Shown: one piece after another, positions 17,804-25,900 of the stretch
Layout of the letters: each line of letters opens with the position of its first letter
Numbering within the stretch: position 1 is the first letter of the stretch
NCBI RefSeq assembly: GCF_027307225.1
Contig: NZ_DAHUXJ010000145.1
Coordinates: 1 to 53,342, forward strand
From: Bradyrhizobium sp.
Lineage (GTDB): Bacteria > Pseudomonadota > Alphaproteobacteria > Rhizobiales > Xanthobacteraceae
Reading direction: 5' to 3'
Length of the DNA stretch: 53,342 nucleotides
Translations under genes and position numbers: made by a program
Notes under the pieces: generated by a model
The model's database searches: none
The model's input: the letters and a program-made list of their open reading frames with translations, nothing else
Told to the model about the DNA's origin: nothing

Positions 17804-18904
17804 ATGGTTCGGTTGTTGACCACGCTGCGGCGTGGTTTCAAGGAGCGGATAGGCTGGAAGCGGGTCGGGGTTGCCGCCAGCCTTGTCATCATCGCCTTCG
17901 CGATCACGACGCTCGTGCGCACGCTGAAGAATTTCGACACCGGCGCGATGCTGGTGGCGCTGACCAATATCTCGATCCATCAGATCGCGCTGGCCGCGCT
18001 ATGCGTGGTAGGCGCTTTCTGCACGCTTACGTTCTATGATTTTTTTGCGCTGCGAACCCTTGGCAAGAAGCACGTGCCTTACCGTATCGCGGCGCTGTCG
18101 AGCTTCACCAGCTACTCGATCGGCCACAATATCGGCGCGACGGTTTTTACCGGCGGCGCGATCCGTTTCCGGATTTATTCGGATCACGGCCTGAGCGCGA
18201 TCGATGTCGCCAAAATCTGCTTTCTTTCCGGCCTGACCTTCTGGCTGGGCAACACCTTTGTGCTCGGGATCGGCATGGCCTGGCACCCTTCGGCCGCCTC
18301 CGCGATGGATCAGTTGCCGGCAGCGATCAACCGGCTGATCGCCTTCGGCGTGATCGGCGCCATCATCTCCTACCTGGTCTGGCTCATCCTCGGCCACGAG
18401 CGGCGCGAGCTTGGGCAGAACGGCTGGATGGTCCGGCTGCCTTCGGCGCCGCTGACGCTGGTGCAAATCCTGATCGGCGTGGTCGATCTCGGGTTCTGCG
18501 CCATGGCGATGTATCTTCTGATGCCAGCGCAGCCGCACATCGACTTCATGTCGCTGGCGGTGGTTTTCATTCTGGCGACGCTGCTCGGCTTTGCCAGCCA
18601 CGCGCCAGGCTCGCTCGGTGTGTTTGACGCCGCGATGCTGGTCGCGCTGCCGCAATTCGGCAAGGAGCAATTGGCGGCGACGATCGTAGTATTCCGCATC
18701 CTGTATTTCATGATCCCGTTCGGGATCGCGATCTCGATCATGGGAACGCGCGAACTCTGGCTCAACGTGGTGCTGCCCTGGCAGCTGCGCCGCCGACAGG
18801 CCGAGGCTTGCGCCGAGATCAACAGCGAAACGGCTGAAGCTGTCGAGGTCGGGGCGAGAACGGTGCCGTTCCGGCAGCGCTCACGCGCCGGCTCCCGCCG
18901 CTAG
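17804..18904 (+). CDS. Flippase-like UPF0104/LPG-synthase-type membrane protein
   Basis: A 366-residue integral membrane protein with about eight helices, of the UPF0104/YbhN family related to the membrane domain of lysylphosphatidylglycerol synthase (MprF). Family signatures include SFTSYSIGHNIGATVFTGGA and the late LGFASHAPGSLGVFDAAML. The C-terminal aminoacyl-transferase domain of MprF is absent, so lipid flipping or a related role is more likely than synthesis. The last codons end CGCCGC and the TAG stop is the TAG of the CTAG that begins a type F hairpin repeat. Confidence 0.85.
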   Translation: MVRLLTTLRRGFKERIGWKRVGVAASLVIIAFAITTLVRTLKNFDTGAMLVALTNISIHQIALAALCVVGAFCTLTFYDFFALRTLGKKHVPYRIAALSSFTSYSIGHNIGATVFTGGAIRFRIYSDHGLSAIDVAKICFLSGLTFWLGNTFVLGIGMAWHPSAASAMDQLPAAINRLIAFGVIGAIISYLVWLILGHERRELGQNGWMVRLPSAPLTLVQILIGVVDLGFCAMAMYLLMPAQPHIDFMSLAVVFILATLLGFASHAPGSLGVFDAAMLVALPQFGKEQLAATIVVFRILYFMIPFGIAISIMGTRELWLNVVLPWQLRRRQAEACAEINSETAEAVEVGARTVPFRQRSRAGSRR

Positions 18905-19068
18905 TGGAGTGGATTTGACATTCGCTACCCACTTGGCCGCGGGCTCGTCAGGCGAATGTCAAATCAAGAACTCCACTAGAAACTTGTATTTGCTAGTGGT
19001 CCTTTGATTCTAACATTCGCAAAAGTGGCTGCTGAGAAGGGATGCGAATGTTAGAATCGGACCACTAG
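18901..19068. repeat. Composite hairpin repeat F+C
   Basis: Type F at 18901-18979 has arms CTAGTGGAGTGGATTTGACATT and AATGTCAAATC...ACTCCACTAG. A spacer AAACTTGTATTTG follows, then type C at 18993-19068 with arms CTAGTGGTCC..TTGATTCTAACATTCGC and GCGAATGTTAGAATCGGACCACTAG. The same pair occurs at 33452-33619 and 38942-39110 and, reversed, at 20860-21026. Confidence 0.95.
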
Positions 19069-19079
19069 CTGGTCCGAGC

Positions 19080-19667
19080 CTATTGCCGGTGTGAAGTTGA
19101 TTTCTTGCCCTTGGCCGGCGGCTTGGCGGCGGCCGCCTGCTCCGGCAGGTATTTGGCGATGATCGCGGGGTCCAGCTCCGCCAGATCGGAATCCGGCAAA
19201 CGCTCCCAGTATTCATCCTTGCCTAGAAGCGGCGTCAGCACGTAGCCGCGCAGGGTGAGTTGCTGCCCATCTGCGCTCAAGGTCATCTTGGCGTGCCAAA
19301 CCTCCCCGTCACGGGGATCTAGAATGTTGCCGCCTTCATATTCGAGGCCATTGCGCGTCATGTCGCGGATGAAGGAGATGCCAAGCACCGGTGCATCCTT
19401 GCGGTCGTCGGTGCATTTCGAGCAGGTCAAATGTGGCGGCGAACCCGGCTTTGGGAACGTCTTGGCGATCACGCCTTCAAAGGTCCCGTCATGGTGATCG
19501 ACCATGAGAACCCACACCACCGGCTTGCCATCCTCGGTCTTTTGCCAGAGGCCCGCTGCCGTCAGTTCGGCGGCATGTGCCGGAACAGAAACCGCAAACG
19601 CAATCGCAAGGCTACCCGCGATCGCAAGGCACCGCTGCATGTTGGTTATCGCGTTCCACATGATCAT
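19080..19667 (-). CDS. Exported DUF2147-like protein
   Basis: A protein of about 195 residues with a signal peptide (MQRCLAIAGSLAIAFAVSVP, cleavage after AHA). The mature part AAGLWQKTEDGKPVVWVLMV and the ending DGQQLTLRGYVLTPLLGKDEYWERL match the DUF2147 family of small periplasmic proteins. A CSKC motif near residue 100 is unusual and could bind metal or form a disulfide. The start is uncertain among ATGs at 19667, 19661 and 19640; none has a strong ribosome site. The stop is 12 bases from the F+C repeat. Confidence 0.8.
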   Translation of the reverse strand: MIMWNAITNMQRCLAIAGSLAIAFAVSVPAHAAELTAAGLWQKTEDGKPVVWVLMVDHHDGTFEGVIAKTFPKPGSPPHLTCSKCTDDRKDAPVLGISFIRDMTRNGLEYEGGNILDPRDGEVWHAKMTLSADGQQLTLRGYVLTPLLGKDEYWERLPDSDLAELDPAIIAKYLPEQAAAAKPPAKGKKSTSHRQ

Positions 19668-19799
19668 CACCGGCTCAGGTTCAATCGAATGATGCGGCGA
19701 GATTACGACCATTGGCGCGAGGCAGCCAGTGTTTCGCGAGAGCGCGCCCTTCACGTGTCAGGTTTGCCTGCGCTACCAACGCATTGGAACCATGCGCGC

Positions 19800-20828
19800 T
19801 CAATTGACGCCGAGTTTCTTTTGCAGGCTCGATGACGACGTCGTGTACTGGAAGACGAGGCGCTTGTCCGGATAGACATAACGGTGCGCCTTCTGCGCCA
19901 TCAGCGATCCCTCGTGGAAGCCGCAGAGAATGAGCTTGACCTTGCCCGGATAAGTGTTGATGTCGCCGACCGCAAAGATTCCGGGAACGCTGGTCTCGAA
20001 CGCCGAGGTCTCGACCGGAATGAGATGGTTCTCGAGCTCAATACCCCAGTTCGCCACCGGGCCGAGCTTCATGGTGAGACCGAAGAACGGCAGCATGGTG
20101 TTGCAGACGACCTTGGACATGGCGTTGTCGTTGCCCTTGACGTGCGCACCGGTAAGATTGCCACCCTCGCCTTCCAGCGACGTGACCTGACCGATCTTCA
20201 GATCGAGCTTGCCGCTCGAGACCAACGCGCGCATCTGCTCGACGCTGTGCGGCGCGGCGCGGAAGTCGTCGCGCCGGTGCAACAGCGTGACGCTCTTGGC
20301 GACCGGGTGCAGGTTGAGCGTCCAGTCGAGCGCGGAATCGCCGCCGCCGACGATCAGGATGTCCTTGCCGCGGAACTGCTCCATCTTGCGTACCGCGTAA
20401 AATACCGAGCTGCCTTCATAGGCCTCGATGCCCGGCACCGGCGGGCGCTTCGGCTGGAACGAGCCGCCACCGGCCGAAATCGCTACCACCTTGCATTCGA
20501 ACACCTTGCCGGCATCGGTCGTGACCCGAAACGCGGGATCGCCAATCTTCTCAATCTTCTCGACCATTTCGCCCAGATGGAAGGTCGGATTGAACGGCTT
20601 GATCTGCTCCATCAGCGCTTCGGTCAGACCCTGGCCGGTGACGAAGGGAATGCCGGGAATGTCGTAGATCGGTTTTTCCGGATAGAGTTCGGCGCATTGG
20701 CCGCCGACCTTGTCGAGGATGTCGACCAGATGGGCCTTCATGTCTAGCAGGCCGAGTTCGAACACGGAAAACAGCCCGCACGGGCCCGCACCAATGATCA
20801 GCACGTCGGTTTTGATCGCTTCGCTCAT
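19800..20828 (-). CDS. Ferredoxin-NADP(+) reductase, TrxB-like
   Basis: A 342-residue flavoprotein of the thioredoxin-reductase-like ferredoxin-NADP reductase class found in Rhodopseudomonas and Bacillus (YumC). The FAD site is DVLIIGAGPCGLFSVFELG, the NADP site ILIVGGGDSALDWTLNL, and the C-terminal FAD contact GIFAVGDINTYPGKVKLI. No CxxC redox pair is present, which separates it from thioredoxin reductase. It would pass electrons between NADPH and ferredoxins such as the one encoded at 21664. Confidence 0.92.
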   Translation of the reverse strand: MSEAIKTDVLIIGAGPCGLFSVFELGLLDMKAHLVDILDKVGGQCAELYPEKPIYDIPGIPFVTGQGLTEALMEQIKPFNPTFHLGEMVEKIEKIGDPAFRVTTDAGKVFECKVVAISAGGGSFQPKRPPVPGIEAYEGSSVFYAVRKMEQFRGKDILIVGGGDSALDWTLNLHPVAKSVTLLHRRDDFRAAPHSVEQMRALVSSGKLDLKIGQVTSLEGEGGNLTGAHVKGNDNAMSKVVCNTMLPFFGLTMKLGPVANWGIELENHLIPVETSAFETSVPGIFAVGDINTYPGKVKLILCGFHEGSLMAQKAHRYVYPDKRLVFQYTTSSSSLQKKLGVN

Positions 20829-20859
20829 GTCGCTATCTGTTCCGTTGGACGGGCGCTGG

Positions 20860-21026
20860 CTAGTGGTCCGATTCTAACATTTGCACCCTGGTGTGGCAGG
20901 CACTTTTGCAAATGTTAGAATCCAGGGACCACTAGCAGACATAGGTTTCCAGTGGAGCTTTGGATTTGACATTCGCTTTGCGCATTCCCGGCGGAGGGGT
21001 AGCGAATGTCAAATCCGCTCCACTAG
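20860..21026. repeat. Composite hairpin repeat C+F (reversed F+C)
   Basis: Type C at 20860-20935 (CTAGTGGTCCGATTCTAACATT ... GGGACCACTAG), a spacer CAGACATAGGTTTC, then type F at 20950-21026 (AGTGGAGC..GGATTTGACATTCGC ... GCTCCACTAG). Reading the other strand gives F, a spacer GAAACCTATGTCTG and C, the same order as the other copies. Confidence 0.95.
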
Positions 21027-21162
21027 CGCCGGGGACCGCGCCTGTCTAGCCAACAGACAAGCGGGAGGAAAGCCATAATACGGCTTGCGGACACCGCGAC
21101 AACCCCTTGCCGCGGCTGGACAACTGCGCTGTAAGGGCCTTTGATTTGGAAGGACCCTTTCC

Positions 21163-21621
21163 GTGAACGCCCCTGCCCCATCCGACCAGACGCCGCGACT
21201 GGAAGATTTCCCCTACCGCCTGACCGACAACGTCCGCTTCGCGGATCTCGATCCCAACGGTCACGTCAACAATGCGGTCTATGCGACCTATTTCGAAACC
21301 GGCCGCGTCACGCTGATGAAGGATCGCAGCTACTGGCAGCTGCCCGAGGGCCTGACCTGGATCATGGTGCGCCTCGACACCCATTTCCGCGCCGAGTTGC
21401 ACTGGCCGGGCACGATCGAGATGGGTCTTGGGGTCGCGAAATTTGGCCGCACCTCGGTAACCTTCGACCAGGTGGTTTTTTCGCAGGGCCGTTGCGTCGC
21501 GTCGGCGCAGTCGGTGACGGTGTTGATCGATCAGGCAACGCGCAAGCCGACGCCGCTGACGCCGGAAATCATCGCGAAGTTTCAGCCGTGGCTTCGCGGC
21601 GGCGTCGTGCACTCAAGCTGA
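21163..21621 (+). CDS. Acyl-CoA thioesterase (4HBT hotdog family)
   Basis: A 152-residue hotdog-fold thioesterase. The catalytic segment VRFADLDPNGHVNNAVYATY carries the DxNGHVNN motif of the 4-hydroxybenzoyl-CoA thioesterase group. It would cleave acyl-CoA; chain length is unknown. The GTG start at 21163 is preceded by GGAAGGACC at good spacing, and no ATG is available near it. It converges on the ferredoxin gene. Confidence 0.88.
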   Translation: MNAPAPSDQTPRLEDFPYRLTDNVRFADLDPNGHVNNAVYATYFETGRVTLMKDRSYWQLPEGLTWIMVRLDTHFRAELHWPGTIEMGLGVAKFGRTSVTFDQVVFSQGRCVASAQSVTVLIDQATRKPTPLTPEIIAKFQPWLRGGVVHSS

Positions 21622-21663
21622 CCGGATTTGTCGGGATAATGCCGGTTTGCTGAAAGGCCGTCG

Positions 21664-21984
21664 TCAGGCCTGCCGCTCCGGCGTCGAGACCTTGAGACCG
21701 TCGAGTTCGTCGGAAACCTTGATCTGGCAGGACAGGCGCGAATTGGGCCGCACGTCGAAGCCGAAGTCCAGCATGTCCTCTTCCATCGGCGAAGGCGGAC
21801 CGACCTTCTCGCGCCAGGCTTCGTCGACATAGACGTGGCAGGTTGCACAGGCGCAGGCCCCGCCGCATTCCGCCTCGATGCCCGGGACCGCATTGCGGAT
21901 CGCCGCTTCCATGACGGTCGCGCCGTTTTCGACATCGATGGTGCGGGTTTCGCCGGAATGGTCGACAAAGTGAATTTTGGCCAT
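21664..21984 (-). CDS. 2Fe-2S ferredoxin (adrenodoxin type)
   Basis: A 106-residue ferredoxin with the adrenodoxin/putidaredoxin pattern. The first three cluster cysteines are in ECGGACACATCHVYVDE and the fourth in LSCQI. Such ferredoxins carry electrons to cytochrome P450s or take part in Fe-S assembly. The reductase at 19800 is a plausible partner and the P450 at 43603 a possible acceptor, both by inference. Confidence 0.93.
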   Translation of the reverse strand: MAKIHFVDHSGETRTIDVENGATVMEAAIRNAVPGIEAECGGACACATCHVYVDEAWREKVGPPSPMEEDMLDFGFDVRPNSRLSCQIKVSDELDGLKVSTPERQA

Positions 21985-22044
21985 GTTGCTCGTACTGCCG
22001 AAAAAAAGGTCAGGCAGTCCTATAACGGGTCGATCCGGTCAGCG

Positions 22045-22101
22045 CTAGGGCTCCGGTTCCGAAGTTCGCAAGCCGACAGGGACTTCAAATTCGCCGCATT
22101 A
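22045..22101. repeat. Chimeric remnant of D/A + B hairpins
   Basis: CTAGGGCTCCGGTTCCGAAG is a left arm of type A or D. It is joined directly to GGGACTTCAAATTCGCCGCATTA, a right arm of type B. The interior of a composite element seems deleted. The final TTA is the reverse complement of the TAA stop of the HPt gene. Confidence 0.8.
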
Positions 22102-22476
22102 AGCCTGCCCCAAAAGGGCTTCGATCGCGTCGCGGGCCTCGGCGATGGCGTCGTGAAGCCGGCTCAGCGCGGCGACCGGATTGCTGCCACTCTTGATCAG
22201 CGTCTCGAACTGGGCTGCGGCGTCTGCGACCGCGAAGGCACCGATCGCCCGCGCCGATCCCTTGAGCGTGTGCGCCAGAGCCGGTGCATCGGGTGGCATC
22301 GCCGCCAGAGTTCGGGCCAGGCGCGAGGCCTGCGTCGAAAACATGGTGAGCACTTCCCGCTCCAGCGCTGCGTCGCCCAGCGTCATTCGCCTGAGATGCG
22401 CGATATCGATCGGGCCGTCATCGGGAGCGAGCGGTGGCGAGGGCATCCATTCAATCCGATCCAGGTGAAGCGACAT
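22099..22476 (-). CDS. HPt-domain phosphotransfer protein
   Basis: A 125-residue protein with a C-terminal histidine-phosphotransfer domain. The phospho-accepting histidine is in LAHTLKGSARAIGAFAVADA (usual xHxLKGxxxxxG). Such proteins relay phosphate between hybrid kinases and response regulators; the partner kinase is not in the window. The ATG at 22476 has GGAAGGG upstream; a longer frame lacks homology. Its stop codon falls on the edge of a decayed hairpin repeat. Divergent from the GPR-like gene. Confidence 0.88.
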   Translation of the reverse strand: MSLHLDRIEWMPSPPLAPDDGPIDIAHLRRMTLGDAALEREVLTMFSTQASRLARTLAAMPPDAPALAHTLKGSARAIGAFAVADAAAQFETLIKSGSNPVAALSRLHDAIAEARDAIEALLGQA

Positions 22477-22702
22477 TGGCCCTTCCGACTCACACGCGAA
22501 CCTGCTCCAGCAAGCCGCGCTCCTCGCGAGCCAATCATGGAATTGGTTAACGGAACGTTCGGCGCTGTGGACAACGGCTCCCGAACTCGCGCTTCCATCT
22601 CCTTTGCGCCGCATCTTCGCCTTGTTTTCGGCGAACTGCCGCCGCAATCAACCCGACCACGGAGAATTTCGAAGGTTTGTAAGGCCTTACGGCACAACGC
22701 TA

Positions 22703-22727
22703 TTAACGATGATTAAGATTGTATTAA
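22703..22727 (+). promoter_or_regulatory. Candidate CtrA-binding site
   Basis: TTAAGATTGTATTAA at 22713-22727 fits the alphaproteobacterial CtrA consensus TTAA-N7-TTAA exactly. A further TTAA lies six bases upstream at 22703. The site is about 180 bases before the GPR-like gene and 230 bases before the divergent HPt gene. Confidence 0.5.
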
Positions 22728-22909
22728 GCACACCATTTCATTCGCAACGCCTACCCAATAGGATGTTCGCTCGGACATGGGCGAACCGGCAGGCCTTCTT
22801 TGGGGCCGGCTTCGGCGTGGCATTCGTACATGACACCGGCTTTTGGCTTGCGGGGGCATTCGCAAGACTTTCCCGGGTTGCGTAAAAGTTAAGAGGGCTC
22901 GGACTGAAC

Positions 22910-25900
22910 ATGGCGAACACCCCCAAAAAGGTCAAAGACCCGACGGAAGTTGCACTTTCTGCCATTCAGGAAGCCTTGAACATCGACGGCCCGGCCGACG
23001 ATAGCAGGAGTTCGGTGCGCGATAATGCAGCGCCTGAAATGACCGTCACGCCTCCTTCTGACGGGCCCTCGTTCGACGCCCGTCCGATCAACGACCGCCC
23101 CACTCGCAACGCTATCGAAGAATCACGCGTCGCCCGCCGCGCCGCCAATGACGACCGCGAAACCATCGGCCAGCTTTTGCAGGCGATTCAGAAGGGCCGG
23201 CCCGCGCACACAGCGCGTACGCTTGCGATCCTCGCCTCTGCCGTGTGGGTCATCGCCGCGATCTTTTTGGCTATCAGCTTCTGGCCCTCATTGCGGGCGT
23301 CGATGGGATCTGGCGCCGGCGGTGTGCTGGCGATGGCAGGACTGCTCGCGCTGTTCTCCGCGCCTATTCTCATGATCCTTTTCATGGCGAACCTTTCCTG
23401 GCGCGGCCAGCATTTGCAGCTGATTGCGCAGTCGCTCGCGCAAGTAGCGGTCCGTTTCTCGGAACCCGAGGGTACTGCCAGCGATTCCATGGTGACGGTC
23501 GGCCAGGCGATCCGCCGCGAAGTCGCGGCGATGGGCGATGGCATCGAGCGTGCCATTGCGCGCGCGGGCGAACTCGAAACCCTGGTTGCCAACGAGGTCG
23601 CAGCGCTTGAGCGCGCCTACAGCGACAACGAAGTGCGCATTCGCGCCCTGCTCCAGGATATTGCGCATCAACGCGACAATCTGGTCGGCCAGGCCGAACA
23701 GGTGCGCAGCGCCATCTCCGGCGTCCAGATCGATTTGCGTCACGACATTGCGCTGATTTCGGACGCGATCGCCTCCCGCGTCGACGAAGTCGCAAAAAGC
23801 ATCACCGGCGCGCTGGAAGAGCGCGGCGCCCACATCACGAGCGCGCTCTCCAATGCCGGCGACAACATGATCCTGGCGCTCGGCGAGCGCGGCGGCGACC
23901 TGCTCGACCGGCTCGAGGAAGCCAGCGCCGAAACCACCCGCGCCGTGCTCGACGCATCGGAGCGGCTGACCACGAGCCTGAATTTCAAGACCGGCCACGT
24001 CCACGACGAGTTCGTGGAACTCGCCGACCGCGTGCACGAAATGCTCAACGAGCGCCTCGACCGCATCACGGGCGAATTCGAGCAGCGCTCCGCGACCATC
24101 GTGGACGGCATTTCCGACCGCACCGAGCAGGTTCACGACTCCCTGAAGACTTCCAGCGACTCGCTGCTGCTCGAGCTCGAGCTTCGCTCCGGCGATCTCG
24201 TCAGCAAGATCGACGAATCCGGCAACCGCCTCGCCTCGAAGATCCTCTCCTCCAGCGAGAAGGCCGGCGACGCGCTCGACGTCACCGCGAACTCGCTGGT
24301 GGCCAAGGTGCTCGGACAGACCGAGAGCGCCCACGACGCGCTCGCCCTGCAACTGAGTGCCTTCGACGAGTTGGTGAAGAACCAGGGCGGCGAACTGGCG
24401 GAAAGATTTGCCCGCGACTCTGGCACGCTCGGCGCGCTGATCACCCGCCATATCTCCGAATTCGACCGCACCGTCAAAACGTTCGGCGGCGAGATCGTCG
24501 AGAAGATGGGCCAGCGCACGCAGGACATCTCCGACACGCTGAAGACCTATGTCGAGAATTTCGATACGCGCCTGACCTCGAACGGCGGCCAGATCACCGC
24601 TTCGCTCGATCAGCGCCTGCAACAGTTCGAGACGACGCTGCACGACCGCGTCAACCATCTCGACACGTCGCTCGACGGCACGATCAAGTCGTTCGACCAA
24701 TCGATCAACGGGCGCCTGCAATCGCTCGAACAGACCTTCGACACCCGCGCCCAGTCGGTCACCGCGACGATCGAGGCCCGGCTCGGCACCCTCACCGCTT
24801 CGCTCACCGACGGTACCGCGCAGGCGGTCGCCGCCGTCGATCAGCGCATCGCCAGTGCGACGGATGCGATCGACGGACGGGCAACCCAGCTCACCCAGAC
24901 CATCGAAGGCCGCGCGACCCAGCTCACCGACACGATCGCGGCGAGGTTCCAGGAAATTCACCAGGGAATCGAGACCCGCATCGGCACGGTCGCGAGCGAC
25001 ATCGGCAGCCGCGTGTCGCAGTTCGAGGATCTGCTGGATTCCCGCATCGAAGCCGTCGCCGGCCGCATCGAGAGCAGCGGCCGCCATGCCAGCGAGAGCT
25101 TGATGGCGCGCGCCGAGGAATTGTCGGGCGGCATCAAGTCCCACGTCGAGGATGCGGAACGTTCGATCACCAATCTCGTCGTCAACACCAGCGAGACCAT
25201 TCAGACCGGCGCCCGCGCGGCCCAGCAGTCGCTGCTCGGCGTGTCCTCGGAAGTCGAACGCGCCCTCACCGCCGTCGGCGGCAGCGCCGCCAACTCCATT
25301 GTGACCAGCGCCCGCGAGGCACAGACCACGCTGGTATCCGCATCGTCTGATGCGGCCAATCAGGTCAAGGAACTCGCGGCCGATATGGAACGCCTGCTGT
25401 CGGCTGCAACCTCGTCGACCACGAACGCGATCGTCACCGGCGCCCGCGAGGCGCAGACCACGCTCGTCAGTGCATCGGCCGATGCGGCCAACCAGGTCAA
25501 GTCGCTCTCCGCCGATGTCGAACGCACGCTTGCGGCCGCCGGCAGCGCCACCGCTGCCTCGATTGTCGCCGGCGCGCGCGAGGCGCAGACCACGCTCGTC
25601 GGCGCCTCGACCGAGGCGTCCGACCACGTCAAGACGCTGGCCACCGACGTCCAGCGCACGCTCACGGCGGCCGGCGCCGATACCGCCGCCTCGATCCTCA
25701 GCAGCGCGCGCGAGGCCCAGAGCTCGCTCACCGCGACTTCCGCGGATGCCGCAACCCAGATCCGGGCGATCTCGACCGATCTCGAACGCGCGCTCGCGAC
25801 GGTGACCACCAACACCACGGACCGGATCACGGCCACCGCGCAAACCGCACAGCAGGCGCTTGTCACGGCCTCCAACGAAGCGAGCGCCAAGGTCAAGTCG

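Noticed and set aside
20890..20912. TGGCAG...TTTGCA in a type C repeat as a sigma-54 promoter
   Set aside because: GG to GC spacing is 11 and the sequence is the repeat loop and arm.
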